A stretch of DNA of 64,000 nt from Agarophyton chilense (Eukaryota > Rhodophyta > Florideophyceae > Gracilariales > Gracilariaceae), in NCBI GenBank assembly GCA_030374765.1, contig JARGXX010000088.1:806001-870000 (forward strand), given 5' to 3'. The translations under genes and the position numbers were made by a program. Positions within the stretch are counted from its first letter, which is position 1; each line of letters starts with the position of its first letter. Below, in pieces: positions 28,822 through 38,622 of the stretch. The notes beneath the pieces were generated by a model, which saw only the letters and a list, made by a program, of their open reading frames with translations, ran no database searches and was not told the DNA's origin.

Positions 28822-30808
28822 ATGAGCAGTGCTAAGGAAAGTAAGCTTCTCATCAATCACAAACAAAAAAAAAACGGTTGGGAATTTAAACCACATATTT
28901 TTAACATTCTGGCACTTCTCAACGCAGGATATTTACGTTTCAACAAATTGCTTTCATCTGATGAAGATGAAATGATTTCCAACATCTGTAGAAGATTCTA
29001 TATAAATCTGGAACGATTGGGAAAGCTCACACTTACTGATGATTCATATAGTTTCCAAATCGTCCATAATCACACCTATTCTATCGTTAGAGCTGAACCG
29101 CGCCAAGAAACTCCAATTTCTTTCGTCCACAGCTCTTTCAAAGGGGCACAGCTTTGTGCCGATTTAATTACGTCCGCTTTAATGGATGTAGTATCCGCTC
29201 TAACGGAGAGAGCAGACACTTTCGACAGCGTTTGAACTGCCGATGGGTCGCTTGCAGCGAAGGAAAAGGGGTGGTAGAGCTACAAAACCAGCGAGCTGGA
29301 AGTGGGGTGTGGGGCCACTACTCGCCAGCGAGGGCGAACAATGCAACTGTAAAACGTTGATGGAACGTAGGTACGAGACGGCTCGTGAAGTGGTTGGGGG
29401 CTGACTATCTATTATAGCTCGTCCGGATCTCCGGTTAAGGAATCCTAAGCGAGGAACAGAATAGTCATGATGCCCATGTTGTCTCCTTTATTTGGAGTCG
29501 GCGCTCACCTCTGGTGCACTATATACTGTGTGCCAGGGTGAGTGCCCAAATAAATATATAAATAATACCCAGTGGTCAGCCACTTAGCCAAACCACTGTA
29601 TGGGTATGGTCCCTAATGTACGTCTAGCTACAAAGGGTAGTAAAACCAGCCACGTGGATCGCCACTACATGCGCCGTTGCAAGCCACTCCACTCGTGATG
29701 CCACGTGTTCCAACAATGTACTCTGCCTCCTGGCATCCTACGCGGTGTGTCGCTTCTTATCCTATCACTGACCAGGCCACTCAGTAATGAGTTCCAAACG
29801 CGACTTTGCGACAAAGAAACCATCGGAACGCCGAAGTAGTAGAATACTACAATGGACATGAATCCGCTTCAAGGCGTCGCCATTTGCCCTTGTGACACAG
29901 GCGTATCTTTGTCTTCTTATGCAAAGCGTGTTCAAACTGCCCCATCACAGCGCCTGGAATACCTCAAAAATCTACGTAAGTCGTTCTTACAGAATGTTGG
30001 TGGCGATTCACAAGAAAATCACACCATTCTGGTTCCGCTGAATTTAGACAATAAGCATTGGGGTGTGCTCATTGGAAAGACATTTATCGGGCTTCATACA
30101 TCTCGCCGATGACACCCTACGGTATACTTTGGAGACAGTTTGAGGTGGTCGTGTCCGAAGGAAGTGATGGATTTCTTCAAAGAGGCTTTCGAGTTGACTG
30201 TATTACATGGAAAGTTTTCCGTGAGTGTTTCGAAGAAGAATTTTATGCTCGATCTTGAAGCATATAAGCAGCAAACGGACGGATTCAGTTGTGGTTGCTA
30301 TGTGATTTCAATCGCAACCGAATTTGCTGAGAACACAGGGTTTGCTCCTAAAAAGACTTACAAATCTGAATGTAGCTCACAACTTTCAGAGTTTTATCGT
30401 TGGATGTCTATCAGGAGCTATGTGCTCCAAATATTTCTTGCCTCTCAGCACTATAATACGAGCCGTGTTTCTGAAACTATGCTGTCCGAGTATGGCCTTC
30501 AACATCAAGAGGAGTACTTTCAACTTCGCAATAATTTTCAGACACCACAGAGAGTTTCCCGAAATCTATCAAAGAAGGAGAAGGACTTCGCGAGGTTCTT
30601 GAATGTGAGAGGGTTTGTCCAAACGTTGAGATGGAACAAAAAGTGGACCCCGAGGATGACGGAGATAAAAACGATTTCGATAGCATTTCATTGCGGTCTC
30701 TGCATCTACCTAGTCGACGAAAGGTTTTTGAGCAAGTACGGGCAAAAGTTCGTTACTTTAATGACAACATGCCTCCTTTCCCTCCTCGAAAGTCGAACCG
30801 CAAAATAA
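28822..30808 (+). pseudogene. Ulp1/SENP-like C48 cysteine protease of the MULE, interrupted
   Basis: ATG at 28822 begins a frame that breaks at the solo LTR. With the LTR and one TSD copy ignored, codons on both sides are in the same frame (TSALMD before, MNPLQGVAIC after). The protease triad is all present: LVPLNLDNKHWGVLIG (His), HPTVYFGDSLRW (Asp), QQTDGFSCGCYV (oxyanion Gln and nucleophile Cys), the C48 pattern for SUMO-specific proteases. A TGA at 30110-30112 lies between the His and Asp motifs. After about 30560 plausible coding passes to another frame that leads into the transposase. The role in transposition is unknown; deSUMOylation of host factors or processing of a fused polyprotein are possible inferences. 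Confidence 0.85.
29187..29851 (+). mobile_element. Solo LTR inserted in the protease frame
   Basis: The 665-bp sequence starts TGTAGTAT and ends ATACTACA. It is flanked by a perfect 5-bp TSD, ATGGA (29182-29186 and 29852-29856). It has no coding capacity. It is related to the outer solo LTR at 58789-60333, which is in the opposite orientation. Shared landmarks include TCCGGATCTCCG and GGAGTCG(G/C)CGCTC. It is a recombination remnant of a retroelement that entered the MULE. Confidence 0.92.
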
Positions 30809-33800
30809 CTTTCGAAGATAACTACGGTGTTGTACCATCGATTCTTTGTGACGTATTGGAAAGTGTGTTTTCTAAGCATGACTATAGTGGAATAGAGCGT
30901 GTGGAGTGCGATCTAGATGACAGTCTTGTGTCTATTCTTAAAGATAAAGCATGCTACAAGGGTGGACATCTAATTGGAGAGGTCCAAGATGTGTTAGAGC
31001 TTCTCACAACTATAGCGCGCACAAAAGGATTTATGTATGGGCTTCATTACTTTAGATATGTCGTGAAGAGAGCGAAAAAGGGTGGTCGCATCATCAACGA
31101 AAGATTCAGATGTCTTCAGCACAGGAACCATGGATGCAGTTCTACTGTCATGGTTTCTTTAAAGAGTATTACATCAAAATAGACCGTTGATGTTAATCTC
31201 AAGTATTCACACCACGCCACGGAGTTCCCCGAGATCACTTTGGTCCAGAGATTAGAGGCTCTGAAGCATACGATGACAAACAGATTTCAGACTTGGAGAC
31301 ACAAGTAAAGCGAAAAGGTGCAGTGTTATTGGGATTCTCTTTACCAAAAGTGCTTCCCCAAAAAAACTGTGGGCTCACAGATACAAAACAACACTGAAGA
31401 TGCAGTGGATGTCCTTAAATATGGGGTTTTTGGAAGTCACGGAATGTTTAGGCCGATTGACATGGTTCATACCGCAATTACAAGCGCAGAGTCATGTGGA
31501 ACGAAGAGTATGAAAAGTATTCTACGAAAGCCTCCGAGATTATTACCCCGTCCAGTACAAGATGTGTTAGTTCGTGTTGGCTCTGAATATAATGTCGCAA
31601 ACGTCGTTCATGGCATGGGGTACGACGTCAGTGACGTCAACTGCGCTGATATTGACAATGCGATATTTACGAAATCACGGTCAGAGAACGAACAGGATAC
31701 ATCCCGAACGGTGAAGACCCCTGTGTTACAGTTCAATTCTTCGGAACGTGATACCCTCAATTCGGCTTTATCTAGAATTGAATGCAACAAGAAGGGGATC
31801 GAAACACATTCAGAGCTTGGGGGCACTGGTAACTCAGACCTCGTACAGCGTTTCCTTTACCTCGATGAGGACGAGGATGTGGCCTTGGAGCTCCTACACG
31901 TCTCGGGCATGGAAGAAACCAGAGCGGTTCTGTCAAGAGACGGTACTGGAGAGAAAGCTGGGAGCGAGAAGTCCCCTGCTGAGGACCAAGAGTCCAACGA
32001 TTCTGAGGGAAATGGAGATGTCGCAGAGTACGGGATGCAGGTGGACGACTGTTTCAAGGCAGCTACCATCTCTTACTTCAGAAGCCTTCCCGTTAATGCT
32101 CCAGGTCGTGATGTAGTCCGGGAAGTGCTGTATATTGCAGAAAGCATGGGATACAATCTACGATGTAGGGCTTCTATCTTTGTAGGCAAGAAGGACGTTC
32201 AGCGGGACTCTGGGGTTGTAGGTGACAAACGTGTCCTTCAGAAATGTATATTGAAATGCAGGATGTATGACGAGAAGAATCTCTGTGGATTTTCTCTGAC
32301 AATCAAAACATTGACGCCAGAGAAGGAAGCAGAGGGGGGGTCGTACGTTGCTGACTTCCGAGAAGCCAAGCACAATCACTCACCTTCTACTAACCAAGCT
32401 GGGATCAGACATTTACCCCCCAAGATGCTTAAAGAAGCGCTTCGTATGAAAAACTATTTGTACATGTCACTTCCAGATACCGTAAGATATCTGGAGGACA
32501 AATACAATATAGTTATTAGTCCAAGATCTGTCCGGCAGATGATTGGGTATTGACGCTACAAAAGCAATCTAAAGGACTTGGAATGCTCAAAGTTGTTCGA
32601 GACATTAGTTTAATTACATGAAGAAGACCTCGAGAATAAGTTCTCTTTTAGTTGCGACTCGGAAGGTAGAATGACGGCTGCCTGTTGGGCGATTAAGGAA
32701 TGGATCGAAGACTATAAATCATTCGGTGTTGTTCCTGGTATCTCTTTGGATTGTATATCTGTCGCCAACCGCTATGGGTTTCCTCTTTTCACTATCAACG
32801 GGAGAGCTAATGACGGTTTCACCTTAACCTTCTTTATGGGGTTCATCAGACGCGAGACAGAAGCTGACTTTGTAGATATTCTAACGCGGTTTAAGGCAAT
32901 GATACCTATCTCCCCTGCACTAATATGCATGGACCAGAGTGCTGCCTGTATCGCCGCGACCGAAAAAGTCTTCGAGAAGTCTTTTATTGTACTGAATGAG
33001 TGGCACGATAACCAGAACCAACTGAAAAATGTAGTTGCTTGGTGTGGCTACATCGGAAGAGGTACTTGGTGCGACGATATGTCCAAGGATTTGTTCAATT
33101 TGAGAAGGTCCAAAACGCTCCTCATCTTCACCGAACGGCGTGCTGATTTCGTATCAAAGTACTTTACTGGGTTCACGAATAAGCTCCCAGTTTGGTTTAC
33201 ATACATATATATGAGTACACCACAACTACTCGTGGCTTGTTTCCGCAATATTGCCGTCCCGAAGTTGTTCCTTTTTCAAGGAACGGGATATACAGAGGCG
33301 TCTAATTCCGGGTATCGGGCGTATGTTCTAGCCAAAAAAGTTCCATTCAGCGTCATTCCAAAGCATCTAAAAATGTTAACACGAAAACGAACACAGGCTC
33401 GTAATAAGTCTAGAATACGTTCGATGACGGCACTTAGCTCACGTTATCGTTCTCTTCGCGATTGCCGCATGCCAATTCCTCCCGAGATTCTTGATGAGCT
33501 CATATCAGAGTATACCAGCTACGCTCTCACGAAGTTCAAGGAGATTAGCCTAGATGCATCAAACAATTACGGTGTCCAACGTGCCTACTTTTCCACGATG
33601 GAAGATGTGCACTGGCCTGAACTTCAATTGAATGACGGGGCTACAATTGGGTCTGTAGCTTGTTTTGAACTCACTTGGAGTGTTCATCTTATTCGTAAGC
33701 TGGAAAACACCGAATTTACCAGACCATCTACGCCTTTGAAAGTTCTCTTCGCACGGAAAGAAACAGTTGACGATGATGGGGGAGAGAGCCAGCTGGTCGC

Positions 33801-34686
33801 CAGATGTGACTGTAGGAAGATGGAGTCCATGGGTTTCCCGAGCAGGCACATAATGAGATGTGCGTTTGCGTATATTGAATACATACTCATTGTACCTGAT
33901 CTTAGAGAAGTTCTTGATGACTACATTGAGATCGAAACATTCTTTGATCCCTACTGGAAGTCAAGCCCAAAGCTTTCTTTTGACAGTGTATGCGAGCTTC
34001 GAAAGAAATGCGGAGTTCTTGATATGAAGGCGTTGAAAGAGATGCTTCAAAACGCTGATACAGGTCCACGAACCTCAATAATAGAAGTTGATGCTTTCAT
34101 TCACAAGGCGGCTGAAAAAGAATTACGAACCTATCTCAAATGGGCCATTGGGAAAGCGTTGTACGATAAACTCCATTGCTTGGCATCCGGATTTGGGCCT
34201 CTAGCTTTAGAAGGAGTCGAAGATCTTCTTACGAAAGCCGTTCAACGGCTTGTTGATTTGGAAATTCCAAACTCTGCTCTTCTTGAAGAAGTCGATATCA
34301 CTGGAGGGCAGAAGAGCAATGCAAGAGATCAACAAATCAACTGGTACGACAAAGACACTCTTGAGTCCGTGCCGATTATTAGACCACCAAATCGTGCATC
34401 AGTGATGTCAACAAAGCGAAAGCGGAGTTTCACTGAAAAGATTATTGCAAAGAAAGCCCGAATATGTCACGAAACCGAGTCTGAAGTTCACTCTTTTCCT
34501 CGAAACACCTCTCAGATTACTCTAGTACAAAAAAGTACCAATTTGCAGTCTTTTCCGTATATTCTGCATTCATCCCAGGACTCTCTGACAAGCACAATGG
34601 ACAAAAAAGCAAAGAGGGCCGTCAAAGAAGCGAAAATGAAAGCATTGCGCATTGTAGAAACCATCCATCACAAACATGTAGATTAA
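30631..34686 (+). pseudogene. MULE transposase with zinc fingers, four in-frame stops
   Basis: One frame runs the whole length but is cut by TAG at 31180, TAA near 31303, TGA at 32551 and TAA near 32611. An N-terminal segment has GFMYGLHYFRYVVKRAKKGG, then CLQHRNHGC. A WRKY-GCM1/FAR1-type finger near 32160-32400 has CRASIFVGKK, QKCILKCRMYD and FREAKHNHSPS. The MULE core follows: LDCISVANRYGFPL, then ICMDQSAACIAATEKVF, then LNEWHDNQNQLKN, holding the DDE and helper residues. A C-terminal SWIM-type finger reads CDCRKMESMGFPSRHIM, where Ser replaces the usual third Cys. The basic tail resembles a nuclear signal (STKRKRSFTEKIIAKKAR). It would bind TIRs and catalyse cut-and-paste movement, but as read it is dead. 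Confidence 0.88.
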
Positions 34687-34918
34687 ACATGAAAACCATT
34701 GAGAGTACTTCGCTAGTTGACCTCCCCACTTCAGCAGAGTACTTTAACGCGTGAAAAAGGTCGTAAAGCATATTCTTGTTCTTCAGAGATCCCTTCAAGA
34801 GCCCCTCCCCAGCCATGAGAAGGGAGATGCGGGCATGGAGATTCAAAGTGACCTTGACGTACGCGCGCGTTGACTCACTGGGGTTCCGTGGAATAAGCAG
34901 CGCATCGAGCTGAGTCAT
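34622..34918 (-). CDS. Small hypothetical frame inside the MULE
   Basis: ATG at 34918 opens a 98-codon frame (MTQLDALLIPRNPSESTRAY, then LHARISLLMAGEGLLKGSLK) that looks protein-like as far as about 34700. It then overlaps the transposase 3' end on the other strand, where it is probably noise. It starts about 20 bases from an internal TIR-like fragment. It may be a second captured host fragment. Family unknown. Confidence 0.3.
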   Translation of the reverse strand: MTQLDALLIPRNPSESTRAYVKVTLNLHARISLLMAGEGLLKGSLKNKNMLYDLFHALKYSAEVGRSTSEVLSMVFMFNLHVCDGWFLQCAMLSFSLL

Positions 34919-34937
34919 TTCCTAGGGAATACCGTGA

Positions 34938-35120
34938 AGAGCCAAAAACACACGGCGTGGTCGGCACTGCTCATCGACAGACTGTTGGGGAGCGACCAGA
35001 AGGGGTATCACTATGAAGCGGAGCCAGCAACTGGGCAACTGGTTGAAGAAGATAGTGGTCGAGAACATTCAACAAAACTGGTGCAGACGCTATGTCTTGA
35101 CTTGTCGGCATGTGGGCGCC
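34938..35120 (+). repeat. Internal rearranged TIR fragment
   Basis: 34938-34965 matches 27 of 28 bases of the left TIR (AGAGCC...GGTCGGC). After about 25 unrelated bases, 34990-35055 matches the inner part of the right TIR in right-TIR orientation (GAGCGACCAGAAGGGGTATC onward). Weaker similarity continues to about 35115. With the right TIR it brackets the captured hydrolase fragment, as expected for a smaller gene-carrying MULE fused to the large one. Confidence 0.65.
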
Positions 35121-36470
35121 ACATTGATGGTCGAGGAAAAAAATCACCTCCAGCATTGATGATGTAGGTGGGGACGGATATGTGCTTGAGCGCGTGGTAC
35201 GAGTCTATCTGCTCAGGCAGGATATGGAGGTGGAGGCATAAACAAATAGTTAGTCGGGTTGCGAGGGATTAAAATGCACGTGTGATGACGAACAATTACG
35301 AAAGATAGCGTACATACCTGACGATAGTTGTCAAAGCGATCGCGGAAACCAAACACTGGGGAAATCAAGAGATCATCAATGAGTCCTATGCGATTGGCGC
35401 GGAGAACTTGTTGCGTGTCGACGGGGTGCGGGTTAAGGCCATTCTGAAGAGCATTCTCAAACATTTCTGTCATGGTTGCGACAAGCCTAGAGCTGTACAG
35501 AGCGCCCCAACAGCCTCTGTCAATTTTGTTCTGAAAGAAGTCTGGGTCGAACAAGACGCAGGCGGCTACTGCAGCTCCAAGTCAGTATTGAATGGTGTCT
35601 CGGTGTTTGAGATGTGCAAATAAATAAGAGACGATGTTTGCGCCAAACCGAAAGCTGACGGGATAAACTTGTGGTGTTTGTTACGAGCAAGCGATGGTAA
35701 CCTGACGAATTTCAAGCAAGAGCATCTCTAAATCTTCCGTGAAGCCAGAGTGATAGAGGCTTAGCGTGTTCGGCGGACCCTCATGCTCAGTGCAGGTATC
35801 AAAATTCAAGGCAAAGACCTTTAACGATCCGCGCTATAGCGCGGCGACAAGGCGGCGCGTGACAATACCGAAAGATATAGACTTGAGCCCGTGCAGCACG
35901 ACGGAGACGGGCTCCTCGTGTGGCGCGCTCAACGACTGCACTCGAGTAGCGTCGAAGTCCGATGGAAGTAGGGAGACAGTGTCAGGAGACGCTGGAAAAC
36001 GCTCGTGGAGTGTAAACTTTTGCGGCAAAAACTTGTGCAACGCAAACTAAACACCGCCTGCCACGTCCAAATTCAACACGGCCACGCCATCCGCAGAGGG
36101 CAGCTGAAGTCGTTCAAGTAATGCACGACCAGCGTCGGCGGGTACAAATGCGCTAGCTTTGTCTGTACGTGCGCGTTGTCAACCGAAACCGGCGGAAACC
36201 CTCGCGGCGTAAAGCCTCGCAGAAGAAAGTGTGCCCTGATTCTCCTTCTTCTTCTCCTGCAGCGGGCACCGCCGTCGTCGTTTTCGTCTCACCCGCTTTT
36301 CTTGCTTGCGCATCGTCGTAGCTCAGAAATACGGCTCGCCCGGGCGACTTGCCCATCATGTACCGCCGAAATGCACCGCGACGATTCACAAGAAGATCGG
36401 TAGTGTGGCAATGGCGACTTCGGCGGCGACGGCGGTGGGGCGACACGCGGGCGAAATATCGACGAATCAA
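35121..36470 (-). pseudogene. Captured ABHD1/3 (YheT-like) alpha/beta-hydrolase fragment
   Basis: Read on the minus strand, the blocks follow the family order. First comes ALLERLQLPSADGVAVL. Then SVVLHGLKSISFG (oxyanion loop), then VFALNFDTC and NTLSLYHSGFTEDL. Then VSFRFGANIVSYL, where the nucleophile elbow should read G-F-S-x-G-x-N but has Arg for Ser. Then GLIDDLLISPVFGF and DNYRQ. Last is ISVPTYIINAGGDFFP, the acid region. A GT-AG intron of 109 bp (35209-35317) separates the last two blocks and keeps phase. Another intron or break lies near 35690. TAG codons interrupt at about 36047 and 35836, and a TGA near 35583. The C-terminal His region is missing. The retained intron shows capture as DNA, not through mRNA. 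N-terminal limits (36180-36470) are uncertain. Confidence 0.75.
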
Positions 36471-36550
36471 TTTCTCGCGCGGAGGCTCGTTTTAAGCGAA
36501 CCGCAACCTGTACTTTGCAAAGCTTTGAACTAAATGGAAGAGCCGGAAAA

Positions 36551-36884
36551 GATAGTTCGGGAACGACTAGAAGGGGTATCTCAATCTCAATGAAGCGGAG
36601 CCACCGGCAACTGGGAGAAGAAGATAGCCCTGGTTTGAATTTGGGCGCGGAAACCAATGTCAAATTGTGCTCAGGAGCTGACAATGTTTACGTGATATCG
36701 CTGTTGTTTGACTTGTCTGTGGCTAATTGGTGGTTGGCCTCATGGATGTTGAGGCCACCATTGCGATAGGCGGAGAGGCGAGATAGGCTAACGGTACCGT
36801 TTTGGTGGGTACCAGATGTTGAGGCCAGCCCTCTCACTGGCTCCGCCCACACGCCGACCACGCCGTGTGTTTTCGGCTCTTGCC
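36551..36884 (+). repeat. Right TIR of the MULE
   Basis: About 334 bp, inverse complement of 28449-28780. It is followed directly by the TSD copy ACGAATGTG at 36885-36893. Confidence 0.93.
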
Positions 36885-36893
36885 ACGAATGTG

Positions 36894-37264
36894 TGTGTGG
36901 TTCAACGCAACCCTATTCCGACCACGAATAATTGTCAGGTAGGTATGACAGAATTGTTTGGGTGTAGAAAAACCCTACTCCGCTTCCGCCTACTACCGAG
37001 ATACCTTCGTCGCTTCCATCAAGAACAAGGAACTCTTAATATGCGGGCATAGAAAGAAGTTATTTAGAAGTAAATCCCTGTATGACCAAACGGAAAGCTC
37101 ACTCTCTTTCCCACGACCCCATACCCTACTGGGTTTCACGTAGTCAAGACCGACCTGTCCTTCGCATCTGCAGTTGCACACGTTCTCATTAATTGGCATA
37201 TCTGAGATAAACGAGAAGGAGACCCGTTCCTGCACGTCGGATAAACTCCCAAAGAACTTGAAAG
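36894..37264. other. Upstream region of the DUF1995 gene
   Basis: No gene is supported. It must contain the promoter and 5' UTR of the gene starting at 37265. No clear TATA box was identified, and the MULE ends about 370 bp upstream of the start codon. Confidence 0.4.
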
Positions 37265-38236
37265 ATGTCTATCTCAATAGCCTTCATAAGTGCATTGACT
37301 TTCAAGACGCGCCCGGGAAGCCTTACAATCAAGCAGACATGCCGAACATCTAGACAATCGCGGGTCACTCCAGCCCGAGCGGCACTGGATCCTAAGAACC
37401 CAACGCCGACAAGTTCACCAGGAAATTCAACTCCAGAATTCTCGTTCCCCCGACTGTATGACGCTTGGTTTCCACCACACGAACTTCGTGACCAAATGCA
37501 AGCCAGTGTTACAGCGGCAGTAGAAGACGGATGCAGGCTATTAGAGCTTCAATGGCCCGTCGTGCCAAACCTTGAGGAAATTGCTGCTGGAACTCTCCTC
37601 AACTTTGAATTCGGAAAATTCGTCTCCCGTGTTTTGGGCATGGATCAGCCGAAGGACTACATGTTGATAAAACGTTACTTGGCTGCTTTCTGCAATCTCT
37701 ATTGGAGTCTTTGCGTAGCTCAAGCCCCTTGCTTTCGGGAAAGGGTAGTGTGGGCACTGAGTACCGATGGCGTCTCTAAGGCTGCTGCTGAAAGCCGATT
37801 GAAGAATGTCCGGGTTGGCTCAATGCGAAATCCGCCAGAAATAGGTGAAGACGACGTGGTAGTGGTGGTCGATCCACGAGTCAATGAGGTCTGGAAACGA
37901 GGTGCAAAGCTCCGGCCGAAGAATGGATATACCGTGTTTCTCAACTCCCAGTTCAATGAAAACTATGGATTAACAGGCCCAAGAAGAGGGCCGCTAAAGG
38001 TAACACAAGTGGCTTACATGCTGAAGAGAGTGACAAGAGGGTACGTGTTCTATGCATACCCGGGTCCGTGGAGAGCATGTATGGAGAAGCCCGACCTGCA
38101 GGTCGAAGAACTAATCCAGTTTGAAAAGGAACCCAAACTTCGAGATATAGCGAGCGTAGTTAGACTGGAGAGTAACAAGAGATATGGTGGGTTCTACAAT
38201 GATCGCTACGTGCGCGGGTTTGGGGGTAGATTGTAG
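37265..38236 (+). CDS. DUF1995-domain protein, probably plastid-targeted
   Basis: ATG at 37265 gives 323 residues in one exon. The first 50 or so residues are rich in Ser/Thr/Arg without acidic residues (MSISIAFISALTFKTRPGSL), as in plastid transit peptides. The body has the DUF1995 pattern: a start near AWFPPHELRDQMQASVTAAV, the RLLELQWPVVPNLEE strand, and DDVVVVVDPRVNEVW. It ends with a C-terminal region common in algal members, including GPWRACMEKPD. Family members occur in plants, algae and cyanobacteria; the Arabidopsis LPA3 assembly factor for photosystem II contains this domain. Whether this protein has that role is inference. Its stop is only 5 bp from the stop of the converging gene at 38242. 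The frame is intact, with no sign of decay despite the MULE upstream. Confidence 0.78.
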   Translation: MSISIAFISALTFKTRPGSLTIKQTCRTSRQSRVTPARAALDPKNPTPTSSPGNSTPEFSFPRLYDAWFPPHELRDQMQASVTAAVEDGCRLLELQWPVVPNLEEIAAGTLLNFEFGKFVSRVLGMDQPKDYMLIKRYLAAFCNLYWSLCVAQAPCFRERVVWALSTDGVSKAAAESRLKNVRVGSMRNPPEIGEDDVVVVVDPRVNEVWKRGAKLRPKNGYTVFLNSQFNENYGLTGPRRGPLKVTQVAYMLKRVTRGYVFYAYPGPWRACMEKPDLQVEELIQFEKEPKLRDIASVVRLESNKRYGGFYNDRYVRGFGGRL

Positions 38237-38241
38237 CGACC

Positions 38242-38622
38242 TTATAGCTCTTCCTTCAGTTTTGTCAAGCGTTTTCGGTTTCTTGCGCTAATTATTCGCA
38301 GTGTTGTGGCTTGCTCTTCGAGAGTCATCTTCTTCCAGTTTGTTATACGAGATGTTGTTCCATCTGAGTTCATCACAAGTGGACCAAACGCATCTGCAAG
38401 AGGTGCGGTGCCGGATGACAGATCGATGTTTTGGGATCCGGGGCCTGTTCGAGGTGGCGGCACGTTGAGAGGTGAAGACGATGGGCTCAGAATCTGGTCC
38501 GAAGAGCTGCGTCCGTCGTCCGCCTCAGAAATAGAAAAAGATGGATGGCCATCACTTGGTTGAGACTGACTCAGATGAAAGAGTAAAATGGTACTCAAAA
38601 AAGAGATGAATGCAGCCCTCAT
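38242..38622 (-). CDS. Small secreted or organellar protein with conserved C-terminal motif
   Basis: The ATG at 38622 gives 126 residues. It begins with a signal-like hydrophobic segment (MRAAFISFLSTILLFHLSQS), followed by a Ser/Pro-rich linker. The last 50 residues carry FGPLVMNSDGTTSRITNW, then MTLEEQATTLRIISARNRKR. This matches a short motif I know from the ends of varied algal, plant, fungal and bacterial proteins (G-P-x-V-x-N-x-D-G-T-x-S-R-I-x-N-W...T-x-R-x-I-x-x-R-N). Its function is not established. Here it is nearly the whole mature protein. It converges on the DUF1995 gene with 5 bp between stop codons, so 3' UTRs must overlap. Confidence 0.7.
   Translation of the reverse strand: MRAAFISFLSTILLFHLSQSQPSDGHPSFSISEADDGRSSSDQILSPSSSPLNVPPPRTGPGSQNIDLSSGTAPLADAFGPLVMNSDGTTSRITNWKKMTLEEQATTLRIISARNRKRLTKLKEEL

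Larger units (their letters stand above)
28449..36884 (+). mobile_element. Complete Mutator-like element with Ulp1 protease and captured gene
   Basis: The 8436-bp element begins GGCAAGAGCC and ends with its inverse complement GGCTCTTGCC. It is flanked by the perfect 9-bp TSD ACGAATGTG (28440-28448 and 36885-36893), the TSD length typical of Mutator. Terminal inverted repeats are about 330 bp. On the plus strand it carries a Ulp1-like cysteine protease frame, then a WRKY-GCM1/FAR1-like zinc finger, MULE transposase core and SWIM finger. On the minus strand near its right end lies an intron-containing fragment of a host ABHD1/3 hydrolase gene. A 665-bp solo LTR sits in the protease frame. Both coding frames have in-frame stops, so the copy is not autonomous now. 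Plant Kaonashi-type MULEs also carry Ulp1 proteases, but here the protease frame precedes the transposase. Confidence 0.93.

Noticed and set aside
35834-36470. Separate small genes on the minus strand at the MULE right end
   Set aside because: Their text joins in one frame into a single ABHD-type hydrolase fragment with an intron, so they are not independent genes.
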